Assembly: GCA_964401045.1 (NCBI GenBank)
Contig: CAYNXB010000021.1
Location: forward strand, 1-35,929
DNA length: 35,929 nt
From: CAYNXB01 sp964401045
GTDB lineage: Bacteria > Pseudomonadota > Alphaproteobacteria > Sphingomonadales > Sphingomonadaceae
Direction: 5' to 3'
The notes under the pieces are model-generated. The model worked only from the letters and a program-made list of their open reading frames with translations. It made no database searches and had not been told where the DNA came from. Shown here in pieces: positions 6,877 through 13,583 of the stretch. Position 1 is the stretch's first letter. Each line of letters starts with the position of its first letter. Made by a program: the position numbers and the translations under genes.

Positions 6877-8832
6877 TTACTCGGCCGGTACGGCCGCCGC
6901 CCGGGCTTTCCGCCCGCTTGCCCGGAAGCCGACGAGCAGGCACGCGAGGATGACCAGCTGCGCAGCGATGCTCTCGGCGGTGGGAAACAGTCCAAGTTCC
7001 GCGATACGCGGAACGTCCTTCAGCAATGTAATCGGGACCAGACCGGCCTCCTGCAGCGCGCCGATGCCCTTGCCCGCGAGGACGACCGCCAGGATCGCGA
7101 TCAGAACGGCGCTGTAAGCGAAGAACTGGGTTATCGGCAGCTTGCGGCTGAAGCGGAGCATGACCCAGGCGATCACCGCCAGGACCGCCACTGCCGAGAG
7201 CGCGCCGGCGAGGATCGTGCCACTGCTCTCGGGGTTCCAGAGCGCCGAATAGAAAAGTATGGTCTCGAACACCTCGCGATAGACGACCACGAACGCGAGG
7301 CCGAACAGGAACCAAGCGGACTTGCGCGACAGAGCCTTACCCATCTTCTGCTGGATGTACCGCCGCCACTCGTCAGCGTGGCTCTTGCCGTGCATCCAGA
7401 TGCCCACGGACACCAGCACGACCGCAGCGAGCAGCGCGCCGATGCCCTCGGTCAGCTCCCGGTCGGCACCGCTGATCGTCACCACGTAAGTAGCGACGAT
7501 CCAGGTGACCACGCCGGCGAGCAGCGCAGCTATCCAGCCGCCGTGGACGTAGGGCATGACTTCGGTACGCTCCGCCTTGCGGACGAAGGCGATCATGGCG
7601 ATCACAACGAGCAGGGCTTCTACGCCTTCCCGGAGCAGAATCAGAAACGCACCGAGAAACGTCGAGAGATCCGTCGCGGCCTCGGGAGCCAGGGCTTGTT
7701 CGGCCTGAGTCAGCAACGGGTCGATCCGGGACAGTTGCTCGCGCAGCGCCTCGGGCGAGGCGCCCGATGTGATCGACGCCCGAAACTCGCTGAGCGCGCG
7801 CTCGACCCGGATCATCAGGTTGCCATCGCGCGTCGAGAGCACGGCCTCGACGGGCTCGAAACCGTCGAGATAGGCGGATAGCGCGAGCTCGTTCGCAGCG
7901 TCCCGGTCGCCTGTCTCATAAGCCGCAATGCTCTGCGCCAGGGTATCGCGCACGAAGTCCAGCGAGCCCGAACCTCTCGCCGCTACGACGGCCTCGGGGT
8001 TCGAGCGAAGATAACCGATTAGCGCCGAAGCCTTCCGCTCACCGATGCTTTGCTCCAGCGCGGCCGGTGTGAGACCGACGAGTGCCTCGAGACTGGACAC
8101 GGCGCGGCGTGCCGCCTCGCCTTCCTGCCAGGTGCGCTCGCCTTCGGCGGTGCTTGGGTACGCGATCCCGCCCGTGTAGAACGCCAGCGCCCAACGATCC
8201 TGGTCCGGCAGCGATGCGAAGCTTGGCATGGTCGTGCCTTCCAGTCCCTGTGTGATGACCTGGTAGAGACCGAATAGGCTCCGCTCCCGCGCGCGATCCC
8301 GATCGGTGAAGTCGATCGGAGGCGGGTCCAGCTTGAGCAGTTCAGCAGGGGGCGAGGTCCCGGCAGGGCCGTGACAGGAGGCGCAGTTCTCCGCAAAGAG
8401 CGCAGTCGCTCTGCTTACGTCCGGAGCCTCGGTCGGCGCGAGGGGCACCGGGTGGGCCGCGAGCAGGGCGGATGCCAGGCCGCGTGCGAGCTTTGCCACC
8501 TCGGCCGGCGGTCGCTTTTCGGCGATCGCAGCGCGGAGCCGGGCGGCGTCCTGCTTGAGCATGGCCTCGGCGGGCGTTGTGGGTAGCGCATCAATCCGCT
8601 CGGCCACCGACCTGGAGAACTCCGCCATTTCGTCGTACTCGAATTGATCGACGACGCGCCCGTTTGAGACAGCCGCTCCGTAGTCGACGGCGATGTAGTC
8701 GATCAGACGCCACGTGGTTTGCACGCCCTGCGCGGAAGCGCGGGCGGTGCCGACCAGCAACAGAGCCGAGGCGAGAACGAAGCTTAACGCGATCACGGCG
8801 CGGGCGCGACTGCAGCTGAGTGAGAAAGCCAT
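6877..8832 (-). CDS. cytochrome c-FTR1 fusion, iron (or lead) permease
   Basis: A 651-aa inner-membrane protein. A signal peptide (residues 1-35, ending near ASAQG) is followed by a periplasmic cytochrome c domain with heme motif CASCH (150-154) and a possible axial Met202 in TTMPSF. A helical periplasmic linker leads to a C-terminal FTR1 permease of about seven helices. The two FTR1 iron motifs are present: REGVE (401-405) and YREVFE (518-523). Such fusions oxidise and import iron. The lead-resistance permease PbrT has the same architecture, so lead uptake is the main alternative, made plausible by the metal genes at 28-36 kb. A Fur-box-like site just upstream favours iron. AGGGGA precedes the start by seven bases. 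It is convergent with the DUF2493 gene. Confidence 0.9.
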   Translation of the reverse strand: MAFSLSCSRARAVIALSFVLASALLLVGTARASAQGVQTTWRLIDYIAVDYGAAVSNGRVVDQFEYDEMAEFSRSVAERIDALPTTPAEAMLKQDAARLRAAIAEKRPPAEVAKLARGLASALLAAHPVPLAPTEAPDVSRATALFAENCASCHGPAGTSPPAELLKLDPPPIDFTDRDRARERSLFGLYQVITQGLEGTTMPSFASLPDQDRWALAFYTGGIAYPSTAEGERTWQEGEAARRAVSSLEALVGLTPAALEQSIGERKASALIGYLRSNPEAVVAARGSGSLDFVRDTLAQSIAAYETGDRDAANELALSAYLDGFEPVEAVLSTRDGNLMIRVERALSEFRASITSGASPEALREQLSRIDPLLTQAEQALAPEAATDLSTFLGAFLILLREGVEALLVVIAMIAFVRKAERTEVMPYVHGGWIAALLAGVVTWIVATYVVTISGADRELTEGIGALLAAVVLVSVGIWMHGKSHADEWRRYIQQKMGKALSRKSAWFLFGLAFVVVYREVFETILFYSALWNPESSGTILAGALSAVAVLAVIAWVMLRFSRKLPITQFFAYSAVLIAILAVVLAGKGIGALQEAGLVPITLLKDVPRIAELGLFPTAESIAAQLVILACLLVGFRASGRKARAAAVPAE

Positions 8833-8850
8833 GCGCCGTCCCCTAGCAGG

Positions 8851-8869
8851 GTGCGAGTGGTTCTCAATA
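8851..8869 (-). promoter_or_regulatory. Fur-box-like sequence upstream of the FTR1 gene
   Basis: TGCGAGTGGTTCTCAATA (8852-8869) resembles proteobacterial Fur boxes with GA-rich and TTCTCA half-sites. It lies about 20 bases before the start codon of the iron-permease gene, where a bound repressor would block transcription. The dyad symmetry is imperfect (four of six positions in the TGCGAG/TTCTCA halves). No experimental support. Confidence 0.35.
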
Positions 8870-9215
8870 TCAGATCGTGCGGAGCCGTACCTGTGTCATC
8901 ATTGGCACTCCCCTGTCCAGGGCGACCGGCGCCGGTTGCTCGCGAAACTCGCCGGATGCCGCCCCATTCTTTCCTGCACGGGAAACGGATCAAGAGCACC
9001 GGGGGAGACAGATTCCTGCGCCAGGCATCTTCTTCACGCCGAACACCCGCACCCAATCCGGCTTTGATGCGAACGTGTCTGAAACAGGTCAGCTGAGGCC
9101 GGCAACCCCCTTCCGGCCGGCCGTGTTGCCCGCTTAAGCGGGCTGCCCGCACCACCCGGCGGAAGGAGGTTTCCCTTGGCGCTGCGCGCCCGCGGTGCAG
9201 TCCTCCCATGCCCTG
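8870..9215. other. intergenic region between the divergent FTR1 and ssb genes
   Basis: No gene is visible. The stretch contains the 12-bp palindrome ACCGGCGCCGGT (8925-8936), a small CCCTG/CAGGG repeat (8911-8922), and the 16-bp palindrome listed separately. It must contain promoters for both flanking genes, but I could not place a clear -35/-10 pair. Confidence 0.5.
9128..9143. repeat. 16-bp perfect palindrome upstream of ssb
   Basis: GCCCGCTTAAGCGGGC reads the same on both strands. It is flanked by CCTTCCG and CGGAAGG arms (about 9110-9116 and 9159-9166), so the region could extrude a larger cruciform or fold strongly in single-stranded DNA. It lies about 135-150 bases before the ssb start. 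A protein-binding site or a single-stranded-DNA promoter are both possible. Confidence 0.6.
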
Positions 9216-9272
9216 CTTCTCCCGACTGTTCGCAAGCCGGAAATGGCTTCCGGTTTGAGACTGAAGGAGAAG
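9216..9272 (+). promoter_or_regulatory. nested hairpin that pairs with the ssb ribosome binding site
   Basis: CTTCTCC (9216-9222) is complementary to GGAGAAG (9266-9272), which is the ssb ribosome binding site. Between them, AAGCCGGAA and TTCCGGTTT (about 9234-9256) form an inner stem with one G-T pair and a five-base loop. The outer and inner stems together could mask translation initiation of ssb. The layout is like that before the 73-aa gene. Confidence 0.5.
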
Positions 9273-9277
9273 TTTTT

Positions 9278-9664
9278 ATGACCAACATCGTCATCCTCAC
9301 CGGCCGCATCGCCCGCGATCCCGAGACCCGCGAAACCAAGGGCGGAACCTCAGTTACGGGTATCACCGTCGTCACCGACCGCCCGGCGCGTGACAAAGAC
9401 GGCAAGACCTACAAGGACGAAAACGGCTTCACCGCCAAGGACAGCGAGTTTCACCGCGTCACCTGCTTCAACGGGCTCGCCAAGACCGTCGGCCAGTACT
9501 GCTCGAAGGGCCAGCTGGTCTCGGTCCAGGGCCGCATCCACTACACTCAGTGGGACGACAAGGATGGCAACAAGCGCTACGGCTGCGAGAGCCTCGCCGA
9601 CAAGGTCGACTTCCCGACCCGCGGTGCCGGCAGCGACAACAAGGACGCTCCCCCGATCGACTGA
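9278..9664 (+). CDS. ssb: single-stranded DNA-binding protein, plasmid type
   Basis: A 128-aa OB-fold protein starting MTNIVILTGRIARDPETRET, the usual first strand of SSB, with FHRVTCFNGLAKTVGQYCSKGQLV as the core strand-helix region and VQGRIHYTQWDDKDGNKRY following. It binds single-stranded DNA, presumably the transferred strand during conjugation. It is shorter than chromosomal SSB (about 160-180 aa): the disordered tail is short and ends PPID rather than the DDDIPF tip that recruits partner proteins, so partner binding may be reduced. AAGGAGAAG before the ATG at 9278 fixes the start. A strong hairpin follows. Confidence 0.93.
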   Translation: MTNIVILTGRIARDPETRETKGGTSVTGITVVTDRPARDKDGKTYKDENGFTAKDSEFHRVTCFNGLAKTVGQYCSKGQLVSVQGRIHYTQWDDKDGNKRYGCESLADKVDFPTRGAGSDNKDAPPID

Positions 9665-9683
9665 ACGTCCTTCGATCAACCTC

Positions 9684-9719
9684 GAAGAGGCTCTGCCGGG
9701 AACCCGGCAGAGCCTCTTC
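9684..9719. terminator. bidirectional terminator between ssb and a convergent small gene
   Basis: A perfect 17-bp stem (9684-9700 with 9703-9719) with an AA centre lies 20 bases after the ssb stop and 9 bases beyond the stop of the minus-strand gene. Its position between convergent genes fits a shared terminator. No long T-tract follows on either strand. Confidence 0.8.
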
Positions 9720-9727
9720 CTCTGCTG

Positions 9728-9994
9728 CTAGGTGGAGGCTGGATCGGCAGTGGCCGGGCGCCCCGGCTTTGTGCTCGCAAGGCGCTCGAGCGCGGCTTGT
9801 TCGCCCAGCCGGCCGAGCGCCTCTGCAACCCGTCGGAGACCTTTGGCGGAGAAGCGCTCAAGGCCGCTGCCGAGGATAACCTGGCCGAGCTCGAGCGAGG
9901 CTTCCTTCTCGAGCTCGCGCTGCTTTGCCGCCAGCGCCTCGCACTCAACTTCCAGCTTGCGGAGCGCCTCCACGGCGCTGTTCTTTCGGGGCAT
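9728..9994 (-). CDS. small coiled-coil protein of unknown function
   Basis: An 88-aa protein starting MPRKNSAVEALRKLEVECEA. Residues 7-35 are a charged heptad-like helix, followed by a region with FSAKGLRRVAEALGRLGEQAALERL and a proline-rich tail. Small proteins of this composition are frequent beside plasmid genes in Sphingomonadales; I know no function. The ATG at 9994 is chosen because GGAAGGAAA lies directly upstream; an in-frame ATG at 10009 would add five residues. A regulatory or DNA-associated role is possible but not shown. Confidence 0.6.
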   Translation of the reverse strand: MPRKNSAVEALRKLEVECEALAAKQRELEKEASLELGQVILGSGLERFSAKGLRRVAEALGRLGEQAALERLASTKPGRPATADPAST

Positions 9995-10301
9995 TTTCCT
10001 TCCTTCCATTTCCCTCGCGGGTGTTTCCCCTGCGCTCGTCCTGCCATGCCCAGAGGGGTGTAGGAAAACGGTATCTGCCCGGACCGGCCGACCTGTTCGT
10101 TTCCGAGAGGTTGGAGGGTCCTGGCTCACGGGATGGCCCAGCGTGATGTCCGGCCGCATCCCGCGTCAAGGACAGGCGGGGCCCCACCATTTTGACCGTC
10201 CGGGCTGCGCCCGGCCGAACAAAATCGTTGCCCCCGCCGCCGCTGGCGCGGTCGCCCGTGCGGGCGATCCTGGACCCGGGACACGTCCGAACATCGGCCT
10301 T

Positions 10302-10333
10302 CCTCCTGTCGTCTCACGACAAACCTCAGGAGG
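10302..10333 (+). promoter_or_regulatory. nested hairpin masking the ribosome binding site of the 73-aa gene
   Basis: CCTCCTG (10302-10308) is complementary to CAGGAGG (10327-10333), the ribosome binding site. An inner 6-bp stem, TGTCGT with ACGACA (10307-10321) around a CTC loop, overlaps the outer arm by two bases. The fold would leave the ribosome binding site paired, seven bases before the ATG. Confidence 0.5.
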
Positions 10334-10339
10334 ATCATC

Positions 10340-10561
10340 ATGGCTCAATTGGCACACTGCACTCTGCCGTCGCACAGCTACTTCGAAGCGCTCGAAACCG
10401 CCGAACGGCGGGCGTTGCACAGCTTCTTCGACCAGCACGTCATCGAGGACGACGAGCTCGGCTACGTCGCGCTCGACGAAGGCGACTACAACGCGCTCCC
10501 GGCGCACTTGGCGGCGCGCGTGGTGCACACGGTTCACGGGGCGTTGCTAGACGAATACTGA
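10340..10561 (+). CDS. small conserved-type plasmid protein of unknown function
   Basis: A 73-aa acidic, histidine-containing protein (MAQLAHCTLPSHSYFEALET onward) with no transmembrane segment or known motif. AGGAGG precedes the ATG by a near-ideal distance, and a strong terminator follows the stop, so it is a real single-gene unit. It lies in the same direction as ssb and the DUF2493 gene. I cannot assign a function; its length, acidity and place suggest a small modulator carried by the plasmid backbone. Confidence 0.75.
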   Translation: MAQLAHCTLPSHSYFEALETAERRALHSFFDQHVIEDDELGYVALDEGDYNALPAHLAARVVHTVHGALLDEY

Positions 10562-10571
10562 TCTACCGACA

Positions 10572-10604
10572 GGGCGGGAACCGCTACCGGTTCCTGCCCT
10601 TTTT
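10572..10604 (+). terminator. rho-independent terminator of the 73-aa gene
   Basis: A 12-bp stem (10572-10583 with 10588-10599, one G-T pair) with a four-base loop is followed by TTTTT (10600-10604). It begins 11 bases after the stop codon and is the clearest intrinsic terminator in the window. Confidence 0.9.
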
Positions 10605-10660
10605 CTTTGCTCGCACGGGGCAGGCCTCGGCGGTGCGAGGCGGACCCAGCGAAGAAAAGG

Positions 10661-10807
10661 CTAGCCGCCCTCCTTCATTTCCTTGCGGTGCTTCTTGATC
10701 AGACGATCGGACTGGTCCGCCAGATTCTTTGCGGTCTCGATACTCTCGCGAAGAGCGGCTTGCGTCTCCTCGATCTCTGTAAGTGTTTTCTCGCCCTTGC
10801 CGGCCAC
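10661..10807 (-). CDS. 48-aa helical protein with a GTG start, unknown function
   Basis: The frame gives a 48-aa, highly charged single helix (EKTLTEIEETQAALRESIET then AKNLADQSDRLIKKHRKEMK). GGAGGGG sits eight bases upstream of the GTG at 10807; longer in-frame starts add low-complexity residues and have no better site. The helix has heptad spacing of hydrophobic residues and may self-associate. Function is unknown. It is the last backbone gene before the integrated element. Confidence 0.55.
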   Translation of the reverse strand: MAGKGEKTLTEIEETQAALRESIETAKNLADQSDRLIKKHRKEMKEGG

Positions 10808-11013
10808 TTGCTCAACCCCTCCACCGCTCGCCCTCGCGCGCCCCTGGCCGCCCAACGATGCGGGCGGACCCGGGTTCCAACCGCGGGGCCATAGGCGGAC
10901 CTTTTGGACCAAGGGGTGCCATCGAGGCACCTGCGTGGGCGCGCAGGCTCCGCGTGATCGGGGGCGTTCAGAACCTCCCGCACCGGACCTGCTACAGCAC
11001 CGGATCTACCTCG

Positions 11014-11047
11014 CGCAATGGGGGACAAAGGGGCACACCGTACGCAG
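11014..11047 (+). repeat. left direct repeat, candidate attachment site
   Basis: GGCACACCGTAC (11032-11043) followed by one mismatch and CAG recurs at 21799-21814. In the same register CGCA (11014-11017) and GGGAC (11022-11026) also match, so 24 of 34 bases agree without gaps. It lies 14 bases upstream of the promoter of the first recombinase, where an attachment site is commonly found. Confidence 0.5.
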
Positions 11048-11060
11048 GACTACCCTGCAT

Positions 11061-11088
11061 TTGTGAATGGAAAAGACGATAATACAAT
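11061..11088 (+). promoter_or_regulatory. promoter of the recombinase pair
   Basis: TTGTGA (11061-11066), a 16-base spacer and TACAAT (11083-11088) form a good sigma70-type promoter in an AT-rich patch. It places the transcript start near 11095 and supports the GTG at 11123 as the translation start. Confidence 0.55.
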
Positions 11089-11122
11089 ATCTTATGAAGC
11101 CAGTCGGCCCCGGGAGATCGGG

Positions 11123-12295
11123 GTGCGCGAAGGCTCCAGGGTAGCCCGCGCGAAGCGCTCCAATCGCGCCAAACTGGACGGAAATCTTGCGCGACGCACG
11201 TCCCTTCCGGAAGGCATCATCTGGGACACTGAGCTTGCCGGCTTCGGCCTGCGAAAGCGCCAGACCGGCCATTTGACGTGGGTTCTCAAATACCGCCAGC
11301 GCGGCGAGCAGCGAATGGTGACGTTGGGGGCGGCAGGAGCGATGAGCGCTCCCGCCGCGCGCGCTGGCGCGCGCAGATTGCTCGCCAAGGCTGCGCTCGT
11401 CGACCTTCCTACTGCGCCGGAGCGCCCGAAGGTCCCGCTGTTCTCTGACTATGCCGAGGAGTTCTGGCGCGACTATGCGCCGCACTGGAAAGCCTCGACC
11501 CGCAAGACGTCGCGATACAAGCTCGACTGCGAGCTGATCCCCGTCTTCGGTGAAATGCCCATCGATCAGATGATGCGCGCCGACATCAACCGCTGGCGCG
11601 ACAGCATGCTCAAGCGCGGCGGCACCTTCAATCGCTGCATTCCGATCCTGTCGGTGATGATGCGCTACGCCGAGCAACTCGGGTACCGCCGCAAGGGCAG
11701 CAATCCGTGCCGCGGCATCTCACGCTACAAACGGGAGTTGCCCGAGCGCTTCCTCTCCGCGGAAGAGTATCGCCGGTTAGGCCGGGTCTTGGACGAGACC
11801 GAAAACGTCAACCCGTTCGTGGTCCCGGCTATATGGATGTTGATCTACACCGGAGCGCGCGTCTCCGAGATCACCACGCTGCGCTGGCGCTCGGTGCAGG
11901 TGCCGCGCCTGGCGCTGGCGGACAGCAAGACCGGTCCGAAGACGATCTATCTCAATCCGCAGGCGATTGCCGTTCTTGAGCGTCTGGAGCGTCGCGCCGA
12001 CGACGAGCTGGTCTTTCCGTCGCTGTACAGCCGGCGCCCGATCGGTCTCGGCGCCCATTGGGCGAAGATCCGGCGCAGGGCAGCCTTGCCCGACGTCCGG
12101 CTTCACGATCTGCGGCACAGCTTTGCTTCGGTCGCGATTGCACATGGCGTTCCGCTGGCGACGATCGGCAAGCTGCTCGGCCATGCGCTGCCGGAGACGA
12201 CGGCCCGCTACGCCCATCTCGCGGACGAGGTGATTTGCGAGAGCGCCGAGCGCGTTTGCTCGGGGCTCGCGGCCGCCATGAGGATCAACACATGA
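11123..12295 (+). CDS. tyrosine recombinase/integrase 1
   Basis: A 390-aa site-specific recombinase. The N-terminal arm-binding region resembles P4-type integrases (LPEGIIWDTELAGFGLRKRQ, then YRQRGEQRMVTLG), followed by a core-binding SAM-like domain (about 105-200) and the catalytic domain with R246 (TGARVSEI), H328 and R331 (HDLRHSF), H354 (LLGHA) and nucleophile Y363 (ARYAHL). All catalytic residues are present. The GTG at 11123 is chosen because GGGAG lies six bases upstream and a promoter sits at 11061-11088; an ATG at 11018 in the same frame would overlap the attachment-like repeat and the promoter. The stop overlaps the start of recombinase 2. Confidence 0.9.
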   Translation: MREGSRVARAKRSNRAKLDGNLARRTSLPEGIIWDTELAGFGLRKRQTGHLTWVLKYRQRGEQRMVTLGAAGAMSAPAARAGARRLLAKAALVDLPTAPERPKVPLFSDYAEEFWRDYAPHWKASTRKTSRYKLDCELIPVFGEMPIDQMMRADINRWRDSMLKRGGTFNRCIPILSVMMRYAEQLGYRRKGSNPCRGISRYKRELPERFLSAEEYRRLGRVLDETENVNPFVVPAIWMLIYTGARVSEITTLRWRSVQVPRLALADSKTGPKTIYLNPQAIAVLERLERRADDELVFPSLYSRRPIGLGAHWAKIRRRAALPDVRLHDLRHSFASVAIAHGVPLATIGKLLGHALPETTARYAHLADEVICESAERVCSGLAAAMRINT

Positions 12296-13479
12296 CTAGC
12301 TACGATCTCAAGGCCATCCTGGCCGAGGAGCTGGCGCGAGTGGACGAGCGCTTCGACCAGTTCGGTAAGCCGATCCGCCAAACGCGCTTCGATAAGGTTT
12401 TGCCGGGCTTCGGCACCCGCACCTATGCGTCCGGGCGCAAGGTCTACGTCCTGCAAGCCCGCATGGCGGGCAGGCAGCGGCTGATCACCATCGGCAATGC
12501 CGCCGTGATTGGTGAGCACGCTGCGAAGGACGTTGCTCGCCGGCTGATCCTGCGCGTCGAGCTTGGCATGAACCCTGCGGAGGACAAGCTGCGGAGCAAG
12601 ACGACACCCAGCTACGCCAAGTTCCTGGAATACTACTGGCAGACGGTCTCGCCCGGCTGGAAACCGTCGACGCGCACCATCCAAGACGTCTACCGGCAGG
12701 CGCATCTTGACCATGCCTTCCGAGGGAAGTTCCTAGACGAGATTAGCCACGCCGACGCGCTGCGCTGGCATGCCGAGCTCACCCGTTCCGCAGGGCCGGG
12801 AGCCGCCAACCGCGCCATGGAAATTCTGCAGGCCATGTTCAACAAAGCCGAGCGCTGGGGCTACCTCCCTGAGCACAGCAACCCGTTCAACGGCGTGAAG
12901 CGCAACCGCAAGCGCAAGATCGAGCGCTTCCTCAGTCCGGACGAGATGGCGCGGTTGGGCAAAGCTCTGGCGGCGGCGCGCCTCGCCTATCCGCTGCAAA
13001 GCGCGGCCGTGACCTTGCTCGCGCTGACGGGCAGCCGGCGCGGTGAAATCATCCATCTCAAATGGTCGGAGGTGAAGGGCCGGCGGCTGAAGCTCACCGA
13101 CAGCAAGACGGGGCCGCGTTTTGTGTGGCTTGGGACAGAGGCGCAAGCCGTTCTGGCTGGACTCCAGCGCAAGCGCGGAGAAGATCGGGTCTTCCCGTTC
13201 GAGGGAGAGCCAGAATCCGCTATTGACGGTTTCTGGCGGCGGATACGCAAGCGCGCCGGTCTCGCCGACGTCCGGTTGCATGACCTGCGTCACAATTTTG
13301 CCAGCCATGCCGCGCGCTCGTGCGAGACATTGCCGATGATTGGGAAGCTGCTCGGCCATGCGACTGTCGGTTCGACCCAACGCTACACCCACTTGGATGA
13401 TACCACGCTTCTCGCAGCGACCGCAATTGTCGGCGGCAAGGTTCAAAACAGCATAAAACCGACAATCGGGGGGAGCTAG
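12292..13479 (+). CDS. tyrosine recombinase/integrase 2
   Basis: A 395-aa recombinase, related to but clearly different from its neighbour. It has the same three-part plan: an N-terminal DUF4102-like region (FDKVLPGFGTRTYASGRKVY), a core-binding domain, and a catalytic domain with R249 (TGSRRGEI), H330 and R333 (HDLRHNF), H356 (LLGHA) and Y365 (QRYTHL). Nothing essential is missing. Its ATG overlaps the TGA of recombinase 1 (ATGA at 12292-12295), so the two are made together and may act as a hetero-complex. It ends the integration module; the cargo operon begins 105 bases later. Confidence 0.92.
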   Translation: MTSYDLKAILAEELARVDERFDQFGKPIRQTRFDKVLPGFGTRTYASGRKVYVLQARMAGRQRLITIGNAAVIGEHAAKDVARRLILRVELGMNPAEDKLRSKTTPSYAKFLEYYWQTVSPGWKPSTRTIQDVYRQAHLDHAFRGKFLDEISHADALRWHAELTRSAGPGAANRAMEILQAMFNKAERWGYLPEHSNPFNGVKRNRKRKIERFLSPDEMARLGKALAAARLAYPLQSAAVTLLALTGSRRGEIIHLKWSEVKGRRLKLTDSKTGPRFVWLGTEAQAVLAGLQRKRGEDRVFPFEGEPESAIDGFWRRIRKRAGLADVRLHDLRHNFASHAARSCETLPMIGKLLGHATVGSTQRYTHLDDTTLLAATAIVGGKVQNSIKPTIGGS

Positions 13480-13528
13480 GCCGCCTTTCACTCCTCCTGG
13501 ATTTTGCACAGAGAGATCGAAGCTTGCC

Positions 13529-13557
13529 TTGCACCCAAGTTGTTTGGCAGACACAAT
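13529..13557 (+). promoter_or_regulatory. possible promoter of the three-gene cargo operon
   Basis: TTGCAC (13529-13534), a 17-base spacer and CACAAT (13552-13557) lie 27 bases before the GTG at 13584. The -10 is only a four-of-six match. If used, it rules out the in-frame TTG at 13524 as the start of the first gene. Confidence 0.35.
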
Positions 13558-13583
13558 CATTCGCGGAGGGGGCCAGTTTCAGC

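Noticed and set aside
6856..7881. A 341-codon plus-strand frame opposite the FTR1 gene
   Set aside because: The minus-strand gene has clear FTR1 and heme motifs; the plus frame is low-complexity and has no recognisable feature.
10865..10890. A T-loop-like sequence (GGTTCCAACC) suggesting a tRNA end used as integration site
   Set aside because: No acceptor, D or anticodon stem fits around it, the purine after TTC is missing, and it does not coincide with the repeated boundary sequence.
11018..11122. An upstream ATG start for recombinase 1
   Set aside because: It has no ribosome binding site and would place the direct repeat and a good promoter inside the coding region; the GTG at 11123 has an ideal GGGAG.
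13524..13583. A TTG start for the flavoprotein-like gene
   Set aside because: It lies upstream of the likely promoter and lacks a ribosome binding site; GTG at 13584 is better supported, though not proven.
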